From contig CM049313.1 of assembly GCA_026874595.1 (NCBI GenBank), positions 31,306,008 through 31,370,007 on the forward strand: a stretch of 64,000 nucleotides of DNA, read 5' to 3'. The translations under genes and the position numbers were made by a program. Positions 47,270 through 58,553 of this stretch are shown here, in pieces. Numbering within the stretch: position 1 is the stretch's first letter; each line of letters opens with the position of its first letter. Origin of the DNA: Sipunculus nudus (taxonomy: Eukaryota; Annelida; Sipuncula; Golfingiida; Sipunculidae). The notes below the pieces were generated by a model, which had not been told where the DNA came from, did not search any database, and saw nothing but the letters and a program-made list of their open reading frames with translations.

Positions 47270-47403
47270 TGATTGCAAGTGAACATTATAGTGTGGGGGC
47301 ATATGTCACCGAGTAAATTTTCGATGTAAAAAGTGGAGACCCCACATTTTTGTGATCCTAAGACCTTAACCTTTACAAAAAAATATGGTGCCAATTTTTC
47401 TAT
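47270..47403 (+). repeat. Left arm of a 3.5-kb-spaced inverted repeat
   Basis: The sequence from attatagtgtgggggcatat to aatatggtgccaatttt matches the reverse complement of 50632-50765 with many substitutions. Shared blocks include GGGGCATATG, GAGTAAATTTT, and ATGGTGCCAATTTTT. It may be two inverted copies of one dispersed repeat or the ends of a larger element. Confidence 0.6.
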
Positions 47404-47409
47404 GGTGGT

Positions 47410-49680
47410 TTTGTTATTTTTTCAGGTCAAATTTGATTTTAGAGCAAAAATTGAGGGCCAATATATATAAATATTTACTACAGAGGGATATTTTGCAACA
47501 AAACACCTCAGAATGATTAGTAAGATATATTACATCACAATAACTTAGACTAGACACACAACGACTGCATTAAGACGTTTATTCCATTATTAGAGTGCAC
47601 CCGTAGAGCGCATACCTCCGCCAACACATGGATCCGCATCCAGGTCCCCCAGACTATAACTATGAAAAATTAATCAGCTGTTGTATGTCCACCGGTATAT
47701 TGTTCTACAAAATGTCATTGATAAGTTCATTTAAAAAATCATATAGAGACAACAAGTGCACTGGGGTAGTTTGTGCAATGTACACATGGCGGGCTACTTG
47801 CTGATTTCAGGCAACCTGTATCGTACACAGTATGGCTCCGCTTTCCTTTGTTTTAACCAGTGACTGAATATTTGCTTCATTTATACATAACATATGAAAA
47901 TGGCCCTGTTAATCTTCCAATCTTCCACCCGCTGATAGTGCAGGTATAGAAACCCGTCTCTTACGCTTAGTTTATCCAAAGTATCAAAAGGTTCCTAAGC
48001 AATTTAAGGAGTATTTTTATGTTTTGGTCATGATCCAAGAATTAATTTATAAAAGTTTTAGGTGGATGACTATTTTTTTACATATTTTGTAAAGAATAAA
48101 CAACAGACAAAAGGGATACCTTTGACTAGATTTAGTGCCAGATAATGATAAAAGTAATAATAATGATAATAATAATAATTATGATCATATAACCTTAGCT
48201 TTGTACGGGCAATAGCATATCATTTTGGAGCAATTATACCTTCTGTGGAGTAGCTATTTCACTGTTCATTGATAATCTTTTGTAAGCTGTGCTCATCAGG
48301 TAGTTAACAGCAGACAAATATTCACAGACATTTACAGTAGAATGACATTAACATTGAATGAAATGCATGTTTTGCTGAGGAATTCGTTAGGGAATGTGTT
48401 TTTGTAAACAAAACAAAACAAAGAGACCTTAGAAAATTTAGAAGTTTTAGAAAAGTCCGGTTGAAGGAAACAAACTTGAAAATAAATATCGGATCTTAAA
48501 AAAAGTGTCATCATAAGTCATAATGTTATCGTACATTTTACAGATGTTCTTCTATCCCATCTTTACCCCCCCCCCCCAAGGTGTTCTTTTAAAATGATTT
48601 TGTTAGGCGGGCAAATTTAAATTTGTATATTTATGAACCCGAAGAATTCAGGTTATACCAGTACAATAACAAAAACGGACATATCTTAACAGAAACTATG
48701 GCAAAACCAATGGTACAGTTTAAATATAACAATGGTAAAGTTAAATGCTTGTTATTACTGAATTCTTGTCGCTTTTTTTCATTATCCTTAAATGACTTGT
48801 GATGGCACAATGGAAATATAAGCGTTTCATCCGTCCGAACAAGATCACCGGTGCAACATTCTTTTTTTTTTATAAAAAAACAGTGATCTGTAGACCATGA
48901 GCACCCAGCTTGTACTATCTGAATATAATGCTAACTATGAAATGAAGAATGAAGAATAGAACTATTCTTATATTTTATAAAAGCTGATTGGTTTGTCATT
49001 AAATGCAATGTATGTCAGATGCAGCGGCGGAATGTACATCTTTGATTGGAGCCCATTTTTTATCATGTTTATACCAAATAACTCCTGACAAAAAATAAAG
49101 CATTTTATACCTCCTTAACTAATGCTAGTTACTCTTAAATCGTGACCAAGAACAATTTTGATTTAGTGCACAAGATAACAAAATGACGTGTCTTAAACAA
49201 AAAACAAACGCCTTGATTGTAATTAAAGGTTTTTGCATTTCTCTTTTTTCATATTAATTTATTACAATTTTTATAAAGATAATAAAACAATAACAAAATT
49301 GTTTGGATTATAATATTGGATTGGTATAGAGGAAGTCAACATTAAGGTTGTTTTAACAGCACATATAAATTTCCTTTTAAGTACAACGAACTTTTCTGAC
49401 GATGCACATTTTCAAGTAATTTTAAAATTACTAACTCTCAAAGAATCTGAACTTAGTTGGTGTCTCTTACTGCTCGTCCAACTTACTGCTTAATGATCTC
49501 TCCGACGTACACCTAAATAATAAATAGTTAAAAAGTAGAAATAATTAAATCATTATTTGTATGTTCATTTGCCAAATATTAAATTAAATATTAAAACGTG
49601 TCTTATAAAACAATATTTTATTTGAAATGATTTTGGAAGAAAATACAATTGTGTATGAATGTCATAGAGGTCATCATTAT
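47410..49680. other. Unique AT-rich DNA between the inverted arms
   Basis: There is an AAT/GAT-type microsatellite near 48150-48186 and a C-run near 48567-48579. A fragment with gcatacctccgccaacacatgg (47608-47630) resembles a phrase I know from animal dispersed repeats. No exon was supported. Confidence 0.4.
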
Positions 49681-49694
49681 CTCTCTCTCTCTCC

Positions 49695-49729
<35 letters not shown>
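49681..49729. repeat. (CT)n(TA)n microsatellite
   Basis: CT units are followed by about 16 TA units. Open frames here are artefacts. Confidence 0.93.
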
Positions 49730-49733
<4 letters not shown>

Positions 49734-49819
49734 TACAAATAGACGAATCAAATTTTTTCAGACATTTTTACTACTACGTAGTTTCGTGCAACGTGCTGCA
49801 CTCATCACGGTATGATTGA

Positions 49820-49833
49820 TTATATATATATAT

Positions 49834-49895
<62 letters not shown>
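49820..49895. repeat. (TA)n microsatellite, interrupted once
   Basis: Two TA runs are separated by taaata. Confidence 0.95.
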
Positions 49896-49899
<4 letters not shown>

Positions 49900-50236
49900 A
49901 CTGTTAAGGTACATAAACATTTGCATCAGTATGTGCGTTATCTCACGCCATTACTTCATTGGTTAGGCTGAATACAACATTTTTTGGCAAAACCATCCCT
50001 GTACACGGACTTACAATCTCCCATTAACCTGTTTCATTCATTGTTATGGTTCTGTGTGTGAGTCAACACAGTCCACGTGTGTCTGTTTAGCTAACAAGAC
50101 TGTAGACCATAACTTGAGGCCTGATCTTGTGCGTGCACTACTCCCGAACAAGGAGAAATGATATGGAAGATAAAAAAAAGAAACACTGTTTGGATGCTCG
50201 AAAAAGAATCTTGATTTGTAAAGTAGCGTGGTTTGG

Positions 50237-50250
50237 CCGCCAGGTGGCGT
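50237..50250 (+). promoter_or_regulatory. CTCF-like motif
   Basis: CCGCCAGGTGGCGT agrees with the known CTCF core CCASYAGRKGGCRS at 12 of 14 positions and sits in a locally CpG-richer stretch (50220-50260). A single motif match in 64 kb is weak evidence. It also contains a CAGGTG E-box. Confidence 0.3.
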
Positions 50251-50631
50251 GCGCGCTATGTTTACATTTGTACCACTGATCTCGCTAACCTAACCACTTG
50301 TGTACAGGAGAACTCCATCGGTTTTGAATGAAATATTAGCAGATACTATCGTATTTTAAGGAGAAAAAGATCAAGCTATGTGTATAAAGCATTTAACACT
50401 ATATGTGTTTAGTAAATATACTTGGTATGTGAATAGGTACGTTTAATATAAACAAAAAATAATATTAGACAATCCCAAACCAGAGAACTAAGTTTGTGTG
50501 TATAGTACATATAAATACATTGTCCCTGCTTACTTTGTTGATGTTTCGGTCAAAGTTTATTAATTTAACATTTTAAATAGCATTTTAATACAAGCTGAAA
50601 ACACATGTCAAAACTGAATAAAAAAATTGGC

Positions 50632-50765
50632 ACCATGTTTTTAAGGCTTCATAGAAAGGTGAAGAACAAAAATGCATGAGGTGTCACATTTTTACAATCA
50701 AAATTTACTCAAGACGAATTTGCTACATATGCCCCTACACTATTATTGCTAATTGCATATTTTCT
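50632..50765 (-). repeat. Right arm of the inverted repeat with 47270-47403
   Basis: On the minus strand it reads aatagtgtaggggcatatg, then gagtaaattttgattgtaaaa and catggtgccaatttttt, parallel to the left arm. Confidence 0.6.
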
Positions 50766-50848
50766 CACAATTGTTGTGTCTCCAACTATTCTCAAGCAGT
50801 TGCAGCCAAGTGCACACAAGGCAGACATTCTGCCCATTCTTCCACATT

Positions 50849-51240
50849 GTCCAGACATGACTGTCCTTGTGGTTGAGTCTTCTGTCTTTCAGTTTGTCCA
50901 GATGTTGACTGTCCTTGTGGTTGAGTCTTCTGTCTTTCAGTTTGTCCAGACATGACTGTCCTTGAGTTTGAGTCTTCTGTCTTTCAGTTTGTCCAGACGT
51001 TGACTGTCCTTGTGGTTGAGTCTTCTGTCTTTCAGTTTGTCCAGACGTTGACTGTCCTTGTGGTTGAGTCTTCTGTCTTTCACTTTGTCCAGACATGACT
51101 GTCCTTGTGGTTAAGTCTTATGTCTTTCAGTTTGTCCAGACATGAATGTCCTTGTGGTTGAGTCTTCTGTCTTTCAGTTTGTCCAAACATAACTGTCCTT
51201 GTGGTTGAGTCTTCCATCTTTCAGTTTGTCCAGATGTTGA
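50849..51240 (+). repeat. Minisatellite, 47-48-bp unit, about 8 copies
   Basis: The unit is TCCAGACATGACTGTCCTTG then TGGTTGAGTCTTCTGTCTTT then CAGTTTG. Units alternate between a 47-bp form (CAGACATGACTG) and a 48-bp form (CAGATGTTGACTG). On the minus strand, runs of 48-bp units stay open and read the 16-residue repeat SGQTERQKTQPQGQST. The 115-codon minus-strand frame (50749-51096) is this repeat translated; no start or splice context supports a real protein. Confidence 0.95.
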
Positions 51241-51279
51241 CTGTTCTTGATAAAAAGAACAAAAGCCCCCCCCCCCTTC

Positions 51280-51281
<2 letters not shown>

Positions 51282-51367
<86 letters not shown>
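51282..51367. repeat. Compound microsatellite (CA)n(TA)n
   Basis: About 22 CA units pass directly into about 21 TA units, preceded by a C-run (51266-51276). It abuts the left end of the element at 51380. Confidence 0.97.
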
Positions 51368-51370
<3 letters not shown>

Positions 51371-51379
51371 TATTACCAA

Positions 51380-52426
51380 AGTCTATATATATGTCACAGA
51401 CAAGATTGAAATCCAGAAGGATTTAAAATTTGCCTAGGTGAGATTGCAATTGTGATTTCACCTATAGATGAATTTTTAAACTTGCCTAGATGAGATTGCA
51501 TAGGTATAGTATATGGCATATTTAAATGATATTTTTCTGATGTCTTTCCAGTTCTGGATATAGTAATTACAAGATGTAATTGGGTTTAAGTTTGATGTCT
51601 TCTATGTGATGTGATTATTTACATAATAAATAATTTTTTGGTCAATATTAATTTGAAGTGAAAATGGTATTTGTAATATTAAGTAATGTAGTGATTTAGA
51701 GAGACAAAGGACATTGAATATAACTCATATTATTATTTATCAGATATCAGATATCCATCCAATATGCAAGTGGATGACTCTTTATTCCCCAGATTTGCTC
51801 TCTATAATCTCATAAATGTGCTACAATATATAACTTGTTACTTTCTTATTGACATATATTAAATTCAGTTACAAATTGTTTTTTTATATAAATTATTAGG
51901 GATTTTTTACAACTCCAAGCTTGGTATAAAGATGTCAGAGTGATTGCAATTTCTTGTTAGGTTTAGATAACTTTGTACTTTCAAAAAGTAAATTACATAA
52001 AAAAAAATGAATGCATGTCTTGATTTCTTATTCTGGTCACTTTTAAACAGAGGTTATTCCTGACAAGTTATTTCTGAAAATATTAATAAATATATGACTT
52101 TTGAACTTATCAGATTCATTAAGGACAAGATCCAAACTTGCAAGTAATGTCTCAGCATAAACATATAGTAACCATTCAGTGTTAAAATTTTGAAAAATAT
52201 GACTGAATTAAACACCTTTCATTTGTCAGTTACAATGCACAATATATTAGGAAATTAGATTTTAGGCGAGATTAAAATCCTGGCCTGCTCCATGATGGAT
52301 TTTAATCTCACCTAGGCGAAATTGCGATTGTGATCTCACCTAGACAGATTTTAAATTAGTTAGAAGAGACTGCAATCGCAGTCTCGTCTAGGCGAATTTA
52401 ACTCGTCTGTGACATAAATATAGTCA
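51380..52426. mobile_element. 1.05-kb TIR element with internal GCCTAGGTGAGATTGC palindromes
   Basis: The ends pair as GWCTATATWTATGTCACAGACRAG-type inverted repeats (51381-51404 and 52402-52425; three mismatches in 24). ACCAA directly repeats on both sides, a possible 5-bp target duplication. Next to each end are near-perfect palindromes centred on CAATTG or GCAATCGC, such as CTAGGTGAGATTGC / GTGATTTCACCTA at 51433-51467 and GACTGC-AATC-GCAGTC at 52367-52383. The middle is AT-rich and noncoding. The palindromes are probably transposase-binding or structural subterminal repeats. Confidence 0.65.
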
Positions 52427-52815
52427 ACCAAATCAGAGCGATGGAGAGTCCCTTGATTAGTTATAATAACTATTTGTACATTCCATGTAAAATAAATATG
52501 TTTACATTATATAAAACTTTGAAGTCTAGGAATGTTCTGATGGAGACTCTTCCTAACTCTGAAATTAGGTCATTTGCAAACTATAGGCCAAGAAAACATA
52601 ACTGTTTGGCCAAGAATTTTCTTACTCAACATCCACTGAGGTCCGAGTGAAATCTCCTTCGATACTTGAAATTGGTCACTGTGAACTACAGTCCTGCCTG
52701 TCTGAACAACCACCTGTAAATGTGGGCAACTGGTATTATGACCACTGGATAACAGAAATTCTGTTATGTTATCTGTAGATCAATAACCCATGTTAAATAT
52801 GACCACTTGGCTTTT
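52427..52815. other. Short family C-like remnant and unique DNA
   Basis: Around 52560-52680, phrases such as atccactgaggtccgagtgaaatctcc match the short C internal unit. Termini are absent. Confidence 0.45.
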
Positions 52816-53848
52816 TAGCCCTCAGCCCTTAGGCTGATGGGCTATTGTCGTCACCCAAGCTGTCCGTCCTTCCGTCCGGCGTCCGTTAACTTTTACCTTG
52901 TAAGCGGGATATCTTGAAAAGGATTCACTGTCAGAATTTTATTTCCTCGGTAAAGATGTATATCGACAAAATCTCGGTCGGGTTCGAAGATGGGTGACCT
53001 TGACCTATTTTTCTACATTTTAGAGCTGATTATAGAAAAACACTTAGATGCTTATTACTCAGGAACCATTTGGTGGATTTTCACAAAACTTACTATGATT
53101 ATTGGGACTGATAGTCTGTACCTGCTATACAAGTTTGGTGGCGCCACCTACAATTTCTGATTTTTAATGAATTTTTATCGGATTTTTCAACTTTGGGCTT
53201 GTGAGCGGGATATCTCGAAAAGGATTCACCGTGAGAATTTTATTTTTTCGGTGAAGATGTATATTGACAAAATCTGGGTCAAGTTCGAAGATGGGTGACC
53301 TTGACCTATTTTTCTACGTTTTAGATCTGATTATAGGAAAAACATTTAGAAGCTTATTTCTCAGGAACCATTGGATGGATTTTCACAAAACTTACTATGA
53401 TCATAGGGACTGATGGTCTGTAACTGCTGCACAAGTTTGGGGGCGCCACCTGCAATTCCTGATTTTTTTATTGAATTTTTCTTGGATTTTTTAACTTTGG
53501 CCTTGTGAGCGGGATATCTCTAAAAGGATTCACAATAGGAATTTTATTTCTTTGGTGAAGATGTATATCTACAAAAATCTCGTTCATGTTCGAAGATGGG
53601 TGACCTTGACCTACTTTTCAAGGTCACAGAGCTTATAATAGAATAAAACTTAGAAGCTTATTTTTCAGGAAGCATTTGGTGGATTGTTATGAATCATGGT
53701 ACATACCTCTCCATTTTAAATTTATAACTGAGACATGTACAGATATACATCCATGTGAGAACAGATATTTAGTACTTGTTACTGTTACCACCTCTAAACA
53801 CTGTTCTTTTGGCTGAGGGCTTTTGTCAGCTTTTGCTGATATTCTAGT
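52816..53848 (+). mobile_element. Family D element, complete (1.03 kb)
   Basis: The 5' end is itself a hairpin: AGCCCTCAGCC-CTTA-GGCTGATGGGCT (written here as two arms). Near the 3' end GGCTGAGGGCT is the exact inverted copy of the first 11 bases, followed by the hairpin TCAGC-TTTT-GCTGA and TATTCTAGTT. The CTAG-T end, with a hairpin about 8 bp inside, is the textbook Helitron 3' end. The 5' end lacks the usual TC but fits Helentron-like relatives. The inside has three units of about 303 bp. A 430-bp deleted relative is at 16780. Confidence 0.78.
52900..53700 (+). repeat. Three ~303-bp tandem units inside family D
   Basis: gagcgggatatctcgaaaagg marks unit starts near 52901, 53205 and 53508. 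Each unit has gatgggtgaccttgacct and ends with a ggcgccacctgcaattcctg core (absent from the last, truncated unit). Confidence 0.85.
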
Positions 53849-56800
53849 TACGGATTACAGGCATTATGGGTTTTGTGCTTAGCTGACTACAATTCAGCTG
53901 AGCTATAGTGATGGTCCTATGTCTGTCGGCAGTCTGTCTGTGTGTCCAGCCCTCCATCCGTCTGTTGTGCCGTCCGTCTGTCCCTCTGTCAGTTAACCTG
54001 GCAGGTTTTGAAACTGTTGGACCTACAAATCCAAAATTAGGCATACAGTTAGATGTCCCCAAAATCTTCTACCATACTAAAATTGGGTCGATATGACTCT
54101 GTTTCTTCTAGATATTAAGGAAAAACCTGTATTTTCCATTAAAAACTCATTATCAAACTTTAGGACTGTCTAATATCAAAACCACTGATCTGTTTTGATC
54201 ATATTTAATATATATATATAAATTTCTATACATTTCCTATGTACAAACAAGAAATTAGGTCAGTTTTGCTTAATTTGTCAAAGTAATGGGCAGAACATAA
54301 TGCACCTTGTAAAAAACAGGAAATATATTTACTCACTTAATGTTAGAGTTGCTGAAGCTAGAGACTTTTTTTCATGGATATAACTTCATTTAATCAAGAT
54401 TCAATTGTACACAAAAATTATATTTGAATTTTTCAAATTTTATAAGTTATTAGAATAAATATTAAATCAGTACCTTAAATTCTGCCCAACTTTGGCCATA
54501 GCATGTATTTTTTCCTGTAGGCACTTTTGATTTAATTTTCATTTCATGCTCACTTAAGGATTCAGCTTCTTAATTCTGAAATTTGAAAGGAATTGATAAA
54601 AAAACAAGCTTTTATTAAAGTTTTTATGAGACCATGTCACACCTAAGCTATACTGAAGCCCTATATGTCCCCTTGTTGACCTTTCAGGCTCATTATGCAC
54701 GCTTCAAGCGGGGCATTTACTGGGCAGCCAGCCAGCTCATGGTCCAGGTGTCCAGCCCAACTCATCTAGTTGTTGTTTTGACCAACTTAAAAGAAAAGTT
54801 AATGGTTAAGGAATTTGATAGTTATTGAAGAACAGGGAAGTACTATACAATTATTGATGTTGTATGGATCTTGTATGGATGGATGAAAATAAATTCCAAA
54901 TAACACCATGCAATCATATATGGTATTTTTCATTTCAATTTTTATAATGAGAATAAAAATAATTATATTGTTCTTTACTATAAGGGATTAGATGGAGAAA
55001 ATTAATGATAGACAAAGATGTAGTTGATAATATTAATATAAATTTCCAGGTCTTTTCCAAGTGTTTCAGCTTGTTAATTTGTTTTTTATTGCAAAATTAA
55101 AAAAAAAATTAAAATATGTCAAAATTTTAAAAATTTACTCAGACAAGTACTGATCAAAGATGTCAATAATTAATGACCTTAAGTCTTTTGGCTGGATCAG
55201 CTGTCACATGATACTAGGTATATAATCAAAATTTATATTACTTGTTCCTTTATTTCAGTTAATATAATTAAACTTGCCCATGTCTAGTTTGCTCCTTGTA
55301 TAATTTATAGGGCGTTCTTAACCTTGGGTTATAGCTGAGATTACTTTGAATTTTTTTCTGATACATGTTTTAAAAAATAAAAATATTCAAATATGATAAA
55401 AAAATTAGAACTTAGACAAGTTCTCTTTATGATGTGTGCAATGTAAATAATTTTCATAAGACTCTTGCTATGTCTAGTTTGTACATTGATGTAACTTGAA
55501 GTAGTCCAAAGTGAATATAATAGATTTTTAGCGAACTTGTAAGCTTATGCGATGGTTTTGTCTGTCTGTATGTTAACCCATACTATCTTGAAAACTGCAA
55601 GAGCATCACAAAATTTTATGCAATAAATTAGTCATATAAAAAACTCTATCGGATTTTGCTTATTTTTTGGCTAACTGCATTTTCTTAGATTTTATAGGGA
55701 AAAGCCAAAAAAGCTTTAAAAATCTTCTTCTCCGAAACTGTTCAGCCAAGTTGTCCAATATTTCACAAAAATTATTTCTGGAACAATCTCTCTCAAGTTT
55801 GTTCGAATGATATAAGTTTGGTGATTTTTGGCCGAGTTACAGGTAGTTGAACTTAGTCATCTGTCCAAAAAAGCATACTAAAATTACAATCTCAGAAACG
55901 GCTGGAGCTATCATCACCAAATTTTATGCCAATGTTGGTCACATGAGTCCTGTCTGAAATTGATATATTGGTGGCGCCACCTGCATCAGCCTTTTTTGTA
56001 TGGGGGGGTCATCAGTGCCTGTATCATACTGACGGATACAAAAAAAATTCTTCTCTGAAACCGTATGGCCAAATTGTTTAATATCGCACAGAAATGATCC
56101 TAGGGTAGTGCTTTCTGAAGTTTGTTCAATTGGTCTCAGTTCAGTGACTTTTGGCTGAGTTATGGGAATCTGAATTTAGTCATATGCCATAACAGCCAAT
56201 TTTAGCTCAGTGGCTACAAAGATCTTCTCAAAAAACACTGGCCAAATTCTTAAATCTCACACGTTAATTATCCTTAGATGTTGATAATTCAAGTTTGTTT
56301 AAATGGTTTTGGTTCAGTGATTTTTGGTCGAGTTATTGGAAGCTTAACTTAGCCATTTTGCTGTATTTTCGCATATGAGTTATAAACCTGCAAAACGTTT
56401 TTTGACTGACGCCACTGAGGCAAATTTGTTTAATATTTTACAAGAATTATCCCCTGAATAATTCTTAAAATATTAGTCTTTTATGGTTCAAAAGAATGAA
56501 TTTTGGCTGAATTATAAAGATTGAATTGAGTCATTTTACCATATATGTAAGCTGTGTGAAGCAGATCGATACATCTAGCCTGGCACCAGTTTATCAGCAT
56601 TTGTTAGAACATGCCTCTAGACATTTAGATTTCAGGTTATCTTTGGTTAATATTGACAAGAATGTTTTTTAAAAGCTTTTAAAAAATGTAGATTTATGAT
56701 TTTAAATATTCCTCATGCCAGGCAATGTTTACAATCATTGGTATACAGCTCTCTGTGGGTATATAGCGATGGCTGTACATTGATTATAAAGAATTGGTAT

Positions 56801-57920
56801 CCATACTCAACTTAATTCAAGATTTTGCCATCAGTGAGATGTATCTGTATTATAATTTTGCATTCAATATGCATCTGTAGTACTTTTTAGCAAACCGTAG
56901 AGCTAATGCGATGGTGTGGTGGCGTCTGTCGTCTGTACGTTAACCCATACCATCTCGAAAACGACTGGAGCTAGCATCATGAAATTTAATTAATAAAAAA
57001 ATAGCCATCCGAAAAACTCTGCATTTTTTTTAGATTTTATAGAGAAAAAGCTAAAAAAACCTTTAAAAATCTTCTCCTTCGATACAGTCAAGCCAAATTG
57101 TTCAGTATTTCACATATAATATATATGTAATCTTTTATACCATCTATCTCAAGTTTGTTCGAATGGTTCAAGTTTGGTGAATTTCGGCCAAGTTACAGGA
57201 AGTTGAACTTAGTCATCTGTTCAAAAAAGCATACTAAAATGACAATCTCATCACCAAATTTTATGCCAGTGTTGGTCACATGAGCCATATATGAAATTCA
57301 GGTATTGGTGGCGCCCCCTGCATAGACCTTTTTTTGTAGGGGGGTCATTGGTCATCTGTACATTAACCCATAATTTCTCAGGAATAGCAGGAGCTACCAT
57401 CCCCAGATTTTATGCAATAATCTGTCACATATCAAATGTTGTGGGATTCAGCTTATTTTTTTGCTATCTGTATTTACTTTGATTTTATAGGGAAAAGCTG
57501 AAAAACCTTTTGAAATCTTCTTCTTGTAAGCAGTCCAGCCAAATTGTTCAGTATTTTACAGAAATGATCCCAGAGGCAAGCCCTCTCAAGTTTGTTCAAA
57601 TGGTTTGCATATGATTAATTTTAGCAGAGTTACACAAATTTGAACAAGTAAGAATACTGACTTAGTAATCTCAGAAATGACAGAAGCTAGCTTTACCAAG
57701 TATTGTGCAAATGTTGGTCACATGACTCATATTTGAAGTTGCAGATTTCCTGGTGCCACCTACATTTACCTGTTTTTTTATGGGCAAAAACCTAATAATT
57801 TTAGCCTCTTTCAGCTTAAAATGTTAAGGATGAAATTGTCAAGTTGAATCGTTCAATTTTTCAAAAGAATTATTCTAGGACATCGTTCTTTTAATCATAT
57901 CAGAATAGACCAGACATGGG

Positions 57921-58075
57921 GTAATAGTAATAAGTAATAGTAATAGTAATAGACTATTACAGCTTTTTCCATGTAATAGTAATAGTAATAGTAATAGACT
58001 CAAAAAATTGAGCTGTAATAGTAATAGAAACAGAAGGCAAAGTAATAGAGTAATACATATTACTTTCTATTACTT
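57921..58075. repeat. Left subterminal TAATAG arrays of the hAT-like element
   Basis: Blocks of two to four TAATAG units are separated by short unrelated spacers (including the inverted bits actattac and gagctgtaatag). The same design is mirrored at the right end. Confidence 0.92.
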
Positions 58076-58199
58076 CCTGTGAGCCCCTTGATCATGAAGC
58101 ATATCAGCAAATAATGCTGAACAGACTCAGTTCTTGTCCAGTAATTGCCCAGGATGTGCCTATTGTTGAGACAAGCATTGGCCAGCTGCCACATGGCTG

Positions 58200-58553
58200 G
58201 TGACCACTGGTGCTAATTACATAAGAGTACTGGACAGAGCAGGTCACAGCCAAATAAGTTACCTGGCACAATCTGAACTTTTGATTGGTAAACCATGGAT
58301 AAACAGAGGCATGTTTAATGCTAAGAGACAGATAAATAGTGTATTATTATTGTGTATTATTAACTCACATCCATCAATCCATGTGCATATTCTGAAATGT
58401 ACCTTGATTTATTTTCACAAACCACTTTGCATTTTAATCATACAGATTACAATAACACACATTCAAGAAAAATATAATATGGAACCAGACCTAGTGCAGA
58501 CCCAAAATGTTTATGATAAGCTTATGGTGTTTTCACTACCCATAAAGTATTGA
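58200..58553 (+). other. 117-codon open frame inside the hAT-like element, unrecognised
   Basis: The frame runs from ATG to stop and is the longest in the element. Its first ~40 residues are mixed and polar; the middle (about residues 45-90) is Ile/Leu/His-rich. I see no BED zinc finger, no RNase-H-like catalytic residues and no hAT C-terminal block. It may be a chance frame or a decayed passenger. Confidence 0.2.
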
